Source: Desulfobacteraceae bacterium (GTDB lineage: Bacteria > Desulfobacterota > Desulfobacteria > Desulfobacterales > SURF-7). From it: a stretch of 6,931 nt of DNA. A program made the position numbers and the translations under genes. Positions 1 to 6,197 of this stretch are shown in pieces; the stretch's first letter is position 1; each line of letters opens with the position of its first letter. Location of the stretch: contig JAUXBD010000073.1 of NCBI GenBank assembly GCA_030619585.1, positions 1-6,931 of the forward strand, in the 5' to 3' direction. The notes under the pieces are model-generated. The model made no database searches and was not told where the DNA came from. It saw nothing but the letters and a program-made list of their open reading frames with translations.

Positions 1-299
1 AGAAGATTATCTTAATAAGAAAACTACAGAAACAGTATGTGCCAAAACAACCGAAACAATCAATTTAAAACGCAGAAAGAAAAAATCATAATGATCTATA
101 ATAAGTAAAGATAGAAATGAGAGACAGGAGCCGAAGTCCATCTAATATTTAAAACATGCGTCTCAAATGTGGCAGGTTCAATTTATATCAATACAACCAT
201 AAGAAAAATTTTATGATACCAAAGAGGTAATCAGAATCTGCAGTGAAGAAAGACAGACAACAACAAAGGACACTTGGTGACAATCTCTTTTAAGGCTAC
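1..299. other. A+T-rich leader region without a supported gene
   Basis: This stretch precedes the operon and shows no convincing gene on either strand. One plus-strand frame is open from position 2 to a TAA at 89-91 (29 codons, ending in a basic run, R-R-K-K-K-S). It could be the tail of an upstream protein, but a second frame is also open over 3-65, so chance is a good explanation in such A-rich DNA. A frame with a GTG at 243 ends at TAA 291-293 after 16 codons and resembles nothing I know. A weak imperfect inverted repeat, TGATACC / GGTAATCA with one bulged A, lies at about 214-232. I see no tRNA, riboswitch core or clear terminator. The region probably carries the operon promoter and 5' leader. 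Confidence 0.5.
64..92 (+). promoter_or_regulatory. Weak candidate sigma70-type promoter
   Basis: TTTAAA at 64-69 (4 of 6 matches to the -35 consensus TTGACA) is followed after 17 nt by CATAAT at 87-92 (5 of 6 matches to TATAAT). A perfect TATAAT also occurs at 97-102 but has no recognisable -35 partner. The surroundings are very A+T-rich, so such matches arise easily by chance. If real, the transcript would have a leader of about 200 nt before the first gene of the operon. Confidence 0.2.
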
Positions 300-692
300 A
301 TGCCTGTTAGCATGTGTGTTTGTAGACTCTACTTTTCCAAACAGTCTGAAAAATGTATAAGATGCTATGCCTGCCGCAATGCATGCCCTTTATGTTATTG
401 TGAAGTGTGCTGTGTGGACGAATCTCAGCCCCAATGGTTTGGAAAGTCTGTGGCATTAAGTGACACACAGGTTTTTCATCTCATGCGTACTTATCATACC
501 GCAGGTCGGTGCGTTGATTGCGGTGCATGTGTTAGAGCATGCCCCATGGATATTGACTTGAGATTTATGAATAAGAAGATAGATAAGGATGTCAGGGAGC
601 TGTTCTCATATGAGGCCGGCATGGATCCAGAGGCTCCGCTCCCATTGAACACCTTTAAGACAGATGACGAGGATGAGTTTATTAAAGGATAG
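300..692 (+). CDS. 4Fe-4S dicluster protein of the Flx/Hdr operon, probably missing its usual N-terminal domain
   Basis: A 130-residue cytoplasmic iron-sulfur protein. The first Cys cluster is C19, C22, C25, C29 followed by a C-P-L-C-Y-C-x-x-C extension (C32, C34, C37, C38). The second is C71, C74, C77, C81 followed by Pro, a standard 4Fe-4S motif. The body (about residues 17-130, with the Y-E-A-G-M-D stretch and acidic C-terminus) resembles the C-terminal part of longer iron-sulfur subunits in sulfate-reducer Flx/Hdr operons. As I recall them, those carry an FrhB/FdhB-like N-terminal domain of roughly 200 residues, which is absent here. An in-frame TAA at 291-293 rules out a longer reading, and the first eight residues (with C6 and C8) look unrelated to the family. 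The start is the first ATG after that stop, with a weak AAGG at 292-295. It lies 25 nt before the next gene and is likely co-transcribed. It may be a natural short form (FlxC-like) or a 5'-truncated remnant. Its role is inferred to be electron relay. Confidence 0.7.
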   Translation: MPVSMCVCRLYFSKQSEKCIRCYACRNACPLCYCEVCCVDESQPQWFGKSVALSDTQVFHLMRTYHTAGRCVDCGACVRACPMDIDLRFMNKKIDKDVRELFSYEAGMDPEAPLPLNTFKTDDEDEFIKG

Positions 693-717
693 ATTGATTT
701 AAATAAAAAGCGAAAAC

Positions 718-1749
718 ATGAAAGAAAAGACAATCAAAAAAAATGAACTTGCCAATTTTGTTGCCGGCCTGCTTTCCGATTACCAGGTATTTGCTCCTGC
801 AAAAGAGGAGGAATCTCTTGTTTTAAAAGAGATGCAGGCTGAAGGTGATATAGACCTTGATATAGGCGTTGGCCCGGTGAACACTAAAAAAAGCATTAAA
901 GAGTTTTTCTTTCCTCAAAAAGAGAGGTTCTTTTCATATGATCTTACAAAGCCGGGAGAGATGGAGGAGCCGGTTTTATCAGATAAGAAAAGGGTCATTT
1001 TCGGCGTTCGTCCTTGTGATGTAAACAGTATCTCTGTTTTTGACGCTATTTTCACCAGTGATCAGTATCCCGATCCCTATTACATTAAGCGCCGGGAAAG
1101 AACGACAATTGTAGCCATAGGGTGTAACAAACCTGAGACCACATGCTTTTGCGTTGATACGGGTGGAGGCCCTTTTTCCGCAGATGGTTCGGATCTTTTA
1201 CTGGTTGACCTGGGAGATGAATACCTTGTGCAGGTTTTGACCGAAAAAGGTGAGACGCTTGTTAACGGCAGTTCAGGATTTTCAGAGCCGAAATCTGGAG
1301 TACTGCAAAAGAGGGACGGTATTGTTGAAGAGGCTCAAAAAGCTATAAAATCAGATATTAAAATCAAAAAGGTTAAAGGATGGCTTGATAATAATTTTGA
1401 TGCTCCTTTTTGGGATACTGTCCATGAAAAGTGCATAGGATGCGGTACATGCACATATCTGTGCCCCACATGCCACTGTTTTGATATCCTTGATGAAACA
1501 AAGGGCGAAAAAGGGGAGAGGATTCGCATATGGGATTCCTGCATGTATCCCCAGTTTACTTTGCATGCATCCGGCGGTAACCCGCGCAAGTCAGGCAAAG
1601 AACGAATGAGACAAAGAGTAATGCATAAATTTAAATATTTTGTGGATAATAATGAGATGGTTGCATGCACAGGATGCGGCAGGTGTGTGAAATACTGTCC
1701 GGTTAATTTAGATATCAGAGAAGTGCTGAAACAGATACAGGTGAGTTAA
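718..1749 (+). CDS. 4Fe-4S dicluster subunit of the HydB (sulfhydrogenase beta) / AsrA family, Flx complex iron-sulfur subunit
   Basis: A 343-residue cytoplasmic iron-sulfur protein of the family that includes sulfhydrogenase beta subunit (HydB) and anaerobic sulfite reductase subunit A (AsrA). Its N-terminal two thirds hold the family motifs R-P-C-D (C100) and G-C-N-K-P-x-x-T-C-F-C (C136, C143, C145). The C-terminal third has two 4Fe-4S motifs: C239, C242, C245, C249 with additional C252 and C254, then C317, C320, C323, C327-Pro. Length is normal for the family. The partner FlxA-like flavoprotein follows after 5 nt, reproducing the HydB-HydG / AsrA-AsrB pairing, so the two probably form an NAD(P)H-oxidising module whose clusters carry electrons towards the Hdr part. 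No strong Shine-Dalgarno precedes the ATG (only AAAAAGCG), so it may rely on coupling to the gene 25 nt upstream. In Flx nomenclature it is one of the two iron-sulfur subunits (FlxB or FlxC); I do not assign the letter firmly. Confidence 0.88.
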   Translation: MKEKTIKKNELANFVAGLLSDYQVFAPAKEEESLVLKEMQAEGDIDLDIGVGPVNTKKSIKEFFFPQKERFFSYDLTKPGEMEEPVLSDKKRVIFGVRPCDVNSISVFDAIFTSDQYPDPYYIKRRERTTIVAIGCNKPETTCFCVDTGGGPFSADGSDLLLVDLGDEYLVQVLTEKGETLVNGSSGFSEPKSGVLQKRDGIVEEAQKAIKSDIKIKKVKGWLDNNFDAPFWDTVHEKCIGCGTCTYLCPTCHCFDILDETKGEKGERIRIWDSCMYPQFTLHASGGNPRKSGKERMRQRVMHKFKYFVDNNEMVACTGCGRCVKYCPVNLDIREVLKQIQVS

Positions 1750-1754
1750 AGTTA

Positions 1755-2594
1755 ATGAATAATCCGTATTTGCCAATAAAAACAAGGATAGAAAAGGTTA
1801 TAATGGAAACAGAGGACAGGAATATTAAGTCCTTTGAACTTTCATTTATTAACAAAGAGGATGAAGAGAAGTTTCAATATTTACCGGGCCCCTTTGCAGA
1901 GATTTCGATTCCGGGTAAAGGTGAAGCCCCTTTTGGAATAGCTTCTTCTCCGACCGAAAAAGGTGTATTAAAGTTCAGTATTAATAGAACAGGCCTTTTT
2001 ACAGAGGCTATCCACAGCCTGGAAGAGGGAGATATTATAGGCGTAAGGGGCCCTCTCGGCAACAATTATCCAATAGAGAAATTTGAGAATAAAAATGTTG
2101 TGATCGTAAGCGGAGGCTTTGCCTTTACCACGCTGCGGTCTCTTACGAAATACATGATACATGAAGACAACAGGTCAAGGTTTAATAATATCACTGTGAT
2201 CTATGGTGCAAGAAATCCCGGCCTTTTGCTCTATAAAGATGAACTTAAAGAGTGGGGAAAAAGGGATGATATTGATTTGAACGTAACAGTTGACGCAAAA
2301 GCCCCGGGATGGGACGGAAGGGTTGGATTTGTACCTACTGTTACAAAAGAGGTGGCGCCTGCTTCTGAAGATTCTTATGTGATAGTATGCGGGCCGCCAA
2401 TAATGATAAAGTTTACAATACCTGTTTTGGAAGAGTTGGGCTTTCCTCCGGAGAGAATAATCCTTTCCCTGGAGATGAGAATGAAATGCGGTATCGGAAT
2501 ATGCGGTAGATGCAATATAGGTGAGAAATACGTATGTAAAGACGGACCTGTTTTTACCCTGGCGCAGTTGAATGAACTGCCGGGTGAGTATTAA
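1755..2594 (+). CDS. flxA: FlxA-like FAD/NAD(P)-binding oxidoreductase with C-terminal 2Fe-2S motif (HydG/AsrB family)
   Basis: A 279-residue member of the ferredoxin-NADP-reductase-like family that includes sulfhydrogenase gamma (HydG), AsrB and dihydroorotate dehydrogenase electron-transfer subunit. Residues about 1-105 form the FAD-binding barrel, with P-F-G-I-A-S-S-P-T at 59-67. About 110-235 form the nucleotide-binding half, starting V-I-V-S-G-G-F-A-F-T-T (SGG at 119-121) and including the C-G-P-P segment typical of the NAD(P) site. C245, C250, C253 and C261 are the C-x4-C-x2-C-x7-C ligands of a 2Fe-2S cluster. The nucleotide loop has F-A-F-T-T where many relatives have G-I-A-P. The protein is inferred to take hydride from NAD(P)H and feed single electrons to the neighbouring iron-sulfur subunit and on to MvhD/HdrA. 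Its start is 5 nt after the previous stop; an AGGTGAG ribosome-binding site at 1739-1745 lies in the end of the upstream gene, consistent with translational coupling. It is cytoplasmic, with no signal peptide. Confidence 0.88.
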   Translation: MNNPYLPIKTRIEKVIMETEDRNIKSFELSFINKEDEEKFQYLPGPFAEISIPGKGEAPFGIASSPTEKGVLKFSINRTGLFTEAIHSLEEGDIIGVRGPLGNNYPIEKFENKNVVIVSGGFAFTTLRSLTKYMIHEDNRSRFNNITVIYGARNPGLLLYKDELKEWGKRDDIDLNVTVDAKAPGWDGRVGFVPTVTKEVAPASEDSYVIVCGPPIMIKFTIPVLEELGFPPERIILSLEMRMKCGIGICGRCNIGEKYVCKDGPVFTLAQLNELPGEY

Positions 2595-2605
2595 GGCGAA
2601 TATAC

Positions 2606-2622
2606 GGGAGGTAATATAATTG
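2606..2622 (+). promoter_or_regulatory. Ribosome-binding site that fixes a TTG start for hdrC
   Basis: A strong Shine-Dalgarno, GGGAGG at 2606-2611, sits 8 nt before a TTG at 2620-2622. No ATG or GTG lies near enough in frame to compete, and the first cluster cysteine is already at residue 29. TTG is therefore the best start. Confidence 0.75.
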
Positions 2623-3090
2623 GAAACTATAGAAGTAAATCAACTTGAGGCAAATTTTAAACATGAAGTGGCAAAACATCCCGGCGGGGAAGCTATAAAA
2701 GCATGTTTTGCCTGCGGGGCCTGTACCGGCGGATGTCCTGCTTCAGATGTGGACCCTTCCTATGACCCCCGCAAAATTATACGCATGATACTCCTTGGCC
2801 TGAAAGAGAGGGTACTTTCCTCTGATATTATATGGCTTTGCAGTATGTGCTTTTCATGCAGTTTTCACTGCCCGCAGGATGTGCAGTTTGTGAAAGTCAT
2901 GGGTGTTTTAAGGGAGATGGCTGTTAAGGAAGGATATGCAGATCCATCTTTTCTGAAAAACATGGTAGAGATCGACAGGTTTTCCCAGACCATAAGACAC
3001 GATATGGTTCTGTCGATTGTGGGTAAAAAGAAAGAAGATTTCAGCGTTAATCCAACAGAGCAGTTGAAAGAGGTAGTAGATAAACTTTAA
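2620..3090 (+). CDS. hdrC: Heterodisulfide reductase subunit C (HdrC), 4Fe-4S ferredoxin subunit
   Basis: A 156-residue HdrC. Two 4Fe-4S motifs are clear: C29-x2-C32-x2-C35-x3-C39-Pro and C74-x2-C77-x2-C80-x3-C84-Pro. They are separated by the typical helical stretch Y-D-P-R-K-I-I-R-M-I-L-L-G, and the L-C-S-M-C-F-S-C sequence is characteristic of HdrC. A helical tail (about 95-156) follows; the protein is slightly short compared with canonical HdrC of about 180-190 residues. HdrC normally wires HdrA to HdrB, where the disulfide substrate is reduced at non-cubane clusters. Here there is no hdrB beside it, so its electron acceptor is not defined by this window. It has no membrane segment or heme-binding region and is therefore soluble, unlike membrane-linked HdrE-type systems. 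It lies 25 nt after the flavoprotein gene and 12 nt before hdrA, within the same operon. Confidence 0.9.
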   Translation: METIEVNQLEANFKHEVAKHPGGEAIKACFACGACTGGCPASDVDPSYDPRKIIRMILLGLKERVLSSDIIWLCSMCFSCSFHCPQDVQFVKVMGVLREMAVKEGYADPSFLKNMVEIDRFSQTIRHDMVLSIVGKKKEDFSVNPTEQLKEVVDKL

Positions 3091-3102
3091 GGGAAAATAG
3101 CG

Positions 3103-6100
3103 ATGAGTGACAGTAAAAAAATAGGTGCAGTAATGGTTGTAGGGGGAGGAATTACCGGCATGCAGGCCTCATTGGACCTGGCAGAGCTGGGATACCTTGT
3201 CTATCTTGTTGAAAACTCTCCTGCCATTGGCGGGACGATGTCACAGCTTGATAAGACGTTCCCCACACTTGACTGTGCTATGTGAATTTTGTCTCCCAAA
3301 CTCGTTGAGTCTGGCCGACATCCTAATATAAAGATTATAGCAAACGCCGAAGTGGAATCCATACAGGGCGAGGCAGGTAATTTTAAGGTAACTGTTCTTA
3401 AAAGGCCCCGATATGTAAATGAAGAAGTATGTAATGCCTGCGGCAGCTGTGTGGAATATTGCCCTGAAATAATGAAGGATTACTATAATGAGAATTTGGT
3501 AGAACAAAAATCTCTGCATATTCCTTATCCTCAGGCAGTTCCTGCATCATATGTGATTGATCCTATCTCTTGTCTTTTTGTCCAAAAAAACGAGTGCAGG
3601 CAGTGTGAGCAGGCGTGTAAAGAGCTTAAGGCCATCGATCTAAACCAGGCTGAAGAACACCTGGAAATAGAGGTCGGGTCGGTTATCCTTTCTCCCGGTC
3701 TTGATGAATTTAATGCAAGAAGGAAAAAGGACTATGGCTACGGCGAATATCCCAATGTAATAACAAGTATTGAATTTGAAAGAATTCTGAGCGCATCAGG
3801 CCCGTTTGAGGGGCAAATTACCCGACCGTCAGATAGTGTCCATCCCAAAAAGATTGCTTTCCTGCAGTGTGTTGGCTCAAGGGATCAATCCACGAATCCG
3901 TATTGTTCATCCGTGTGCTGTACCTATGCCATTAAAGAGGCCATCGTTGCCAAGGAGCATGAACCTGACCTTGATATTTCAATATTTTACATGGACATCA
4001 GGACACATGGTAAGAACTTTGAAAGGTTTTATGAGCGGGCTAAAAATGAGTTCGGAATTAAATTTATAAGAAGCCGTCTTGCCGATGTGGAGAGATCACA
4101 GAGTACGGAAGATCTGATTTTAAATTATGTAACCGATGATGGAAAGCATCATAAAGACGAATTTAACCTTTTGGTTGTTTCTGTAGGGCTCGAACCTTCA
4201 AAGACGGCTGGTAGCCTTGCAAAGACCATGGGAGTTAAGCTTAACGAGGAAGGATTCTGTCAGACCCATGAGTTCTCTCCTACCAGTACCACAAAAGAAG
4301 GTGTGTTTGTTGCCGGTGCATTCCAGTCACCTAAGGATATTCCTGAAAGTGTTGTGCAGGCAAGCGGCAGTGTTAGCCTTGCTGCCGGGTTCCTGTCTGA
4401 TGTTCGCGGAACATTGGTCGAAGAGAAAGAGCTTGTACCCGAAATTGATGTTGAGGGGCAGGAACCGAGGATTGGCGTCTTTGTATGCCATTGCGGCATC
4501 AATGTTGCCGGTGTTGCTGATGTTACTAAACTGAAGGAATCCGCTGAAAAGCTTGACAATGTTGTTTATGCCGATGAAAGTGTCTATGCCTGTTCAAAGG
4601 ACAGCCAGGAAAAGATCAAACAGTTGATTGAAGAGCATAAACTAAACAGGATCGTACTAGCTGCCTGCACGCCGCGTACCCATGAACCCCTTTTCCAGGA
4701 CACCATACGTGAGGCAGGGCTTAATAAATGTCTTTTTGAAATGGCCAATATCAGGGACCAATGCACATGGGTCCATGCCCATGAAAAGGACGCGGCCACA
4801 CAAAAAGCTGACGATCTTTTAAGGATGGGGGTTGCCAAAGCAAGGAAGCTGGTACCGTTAAAAGAAGAGATTATCCAGGTGGACCCAAAGGCCCTGGTTA
4901 TCGGCGGCGGGTTTGCCGGCATGACTGCTGCGCTTTCCCTGGCAAATCAGGGGTTTGAATGCTATCTGGTTGAAAAAGAGAAGGAACTCGGCGGCAATCT
5001 TAGGCATATCAAGTTCACGCTAAACCAAAACGATTCCCAGAAGCTTTTGGATGAAACAATAGAAAGGGTAGAAAAGAATTCCCTTATAAAAGTTCATACC
5101 CAGACTCAGGTCAAAGATGTATCCGGTTATATCGGCAACTTTGTAACCGCCTTTTCCTCTGAAGAAGAGGAAACTAAAATTACTCATGGGGTAATTATTG
5201 TCGCCACCGGCGGCCATGAATACGAGCCAACTGAATACCTTCACGGAAAGCATGGGGATGTGATTACGCAGCAAAAACTGGGTGAAAAGCTTGCTTCAGG
5301 GGAACTTGAATCTTCTAAGTTTAAAGATGTGGTTATGATCCAGTGCGTGGGGTCAAGGACTGAGGAAAGACCCTACTGCAGCAGGATTTGCTGCAGCGTT
5401 GCCATAAAGAATGCCCTTAAGATTAAGGCTCAACATGCTAAATCCAATATATATATTCTGTGCAGGGATATACGGACATACGGTTTCATCGAGAAGTATT
5501 ACAGAAGTGCAAGAGAAGAGGGGATTATTTTCATCAGGTACGATCTTGAGAACAAGCCCAATGTAAGCGAAGAAAACGGTGAACTCCAGGTTTCCGTGTT
5601 TGAATCTATTGTGGGGGAACAGCTTGTAATAAAGCCGTCTCTTCTGGCATTAAGTTCAGCAATTATTCCTAATTATAATAAGGATATTGCGCAACTTCTT
5701 AAAATTCCCGTTAATGAAGACGGGTTTTTTCAAGAGGCACATGTTAAATTGCGGCCGGTTGATTTTTCCACTGACGGTATTTATGTGTGCGGCCTTGCAC
5801 ACTCTCCAAAAAATATTGAAGAATCATTATCCCAGGCCAACGCAGCGGCTGCGCGGGCAGCGATTCCACTCTCACGGGGGCATGTGGCGGCAGAGCCAAT
5901 AGTAAGCTCTGTTGATACGGATAAATGCTTTGGCTGCGGTATTTGCGAATACTTATGTCCATACAGTTCTATCAAGGTTGTTGAGACTGAATCCGGGGAA
6001 AAGGCACAGACGATTACCGCATCATGTAAAGGCTGCGGTATATGTGCATCAAAATGTCCGCGTCAGGCAATCAGTATGGGCAGGTTTACCGACGAGCATA

Positions 6101-6147
6101 TACTATTGCAAATTAATGCTTATATGGAAGGCCTTAAAAATGCCTAA
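3103..6147 (+). CDS. hdrA: Selenocysteine-containing tandem HdrA (bifurcating flavoprotein), UGA at codon 61 read as Sec
   Basis: This gene encodes 1014 residues if the UGA at 3283-3285 is read as selenocysteine; gene callers would split it into a 60-residue piece and a 952-residue piece. First half: FAD motif G-G-G-I-T-G at 14-19, family motif T-F-P-T-L-D-C-A-M-U (C58, U61), inserted ferredoxin-like clusters (C110, C113, C116, C120; then C157, C165, C168, C172), Q-C-V-G-S-R at 255-260 (C256) and Y-C-S-S-V-C-C (C268, C272, C273). Second half: the HdrA N-terminal domain with C-H-C-G (C462, C464), C497, C522 and C554, a second FAD motif at 601-606, Q-C-V-G-S-R at 747-752 (C748), Y-C-S-R-I-C-C (C759, C763, C764), and two C-terminal 4Fe-4S sites (C942, C945, C948, C952 and C975, C978, C981, C985). 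Thus two HdrA-like units are fused, a form (HdrA-A') known in bacteria. HdrA is the flavin-bifurcating core that splits electrons between ferredoxin and the HdrC branch. An AAGGG Shine-Dalgarno lies at 3089-3093. Confidence 0.93.
3283..3285 (+). other. hdrA: In-frame UGA selenocysteine codon of hdrA (Sec61)
   Basis: The TGA interrupts an uninterrupted family alignment. Upstream it reads T-F-P-T-L-D-C-A-M; downstream, in the same frame, I-L-S-P-K-L-V-E-S-G-R-H-P-N-I, exactly how HdrA proteins continue. Cysteine normally occupies this position, as the second Cys of a C-x-x-C motif. Methanococcal HdrA proteins are established selenoproteins. A SECIS-like hairpin follows at once. No restart codon with a ribosome-binding site is visible after the TGA. 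Confidence 0.9.
3290..3320 (+). promoter_or_regulatory. Candidate bacterial SECIS hairpin in hdrA
   Basis: The hairpin has an upper stem ACTC (3300-3303) with GAGT (3307-3310) around the loop GTT (3304-3306), a single A/C mismatch, a middle stem CCA (3296-3298) with TGG (3312-3314), a 2x2 internal loop, and a basal stem TGTC (3290-3293) with GACA (3317-3320). This gives 11 pairs in all. The loop begins with G and starts 18 nt after the UGA, within the 16-37 nt range used for bacterial SECIS prediction. It would bind SelB. Confidence 0.75.
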
Positions 6148-6197
6148 AGTTATGGAGTTCCGGCAATTTAAAAATAAAAAAAAGTACGGGAAAAAAG

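Noticed and set aside
2..91. Tail of an upstream protein ending at TAA 89-91.
   Set aside because: Only 29 codons are open, another frame is also open over the same bases, and the peptide matches no family I recognise; it is too weak to list as a gene.
170..190. TGGCA in the leader, considered as the -24 element of a sigma54 promoter.
   Set aside because: The required GC at the -12 position is absent (TT is found at that spacing).
4260..4559. Minus-strand and other-frame open stretches over hdrA and the other genes.
   Set aside because: They lie wholly inside well-supported genes, have no family motifs and behave as shadows of the real coding frame.
5376..5396. A perfect 8-bp inverted repeat (CTGCAGCA / TGCTGCAG, 5-nt spacer) inside hdrA, considered as a third SECIS element.
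   Set aside because: No in-frame TGA lies 16-37 nt upstream, and the repeat coincides with Cys and Ser codons of the conserved Y-C-S-R-I-C-C motif, which explains it.
3289..6147. Separate gene starting at TTG 3289, with a 60-aa peptide before it (a real frameshift or stop pseudogene reading of hdrA).
   Set aside because: There is no ribosome-binding site before 3289, the family alignment is continuous through the TGA, the missing residue is a known Cys/Sec position, and a SECIS-like hairpin is present.
6148..6197. Small overlapping reading frame between hdrA and mvhD (ATG at about 6152, 18 codons, lysine-rich).
   Set aside because: It is very short, overlaps the mvhD start, and its composition reflects the A-rich spacer; it has no ribosome-binding site.
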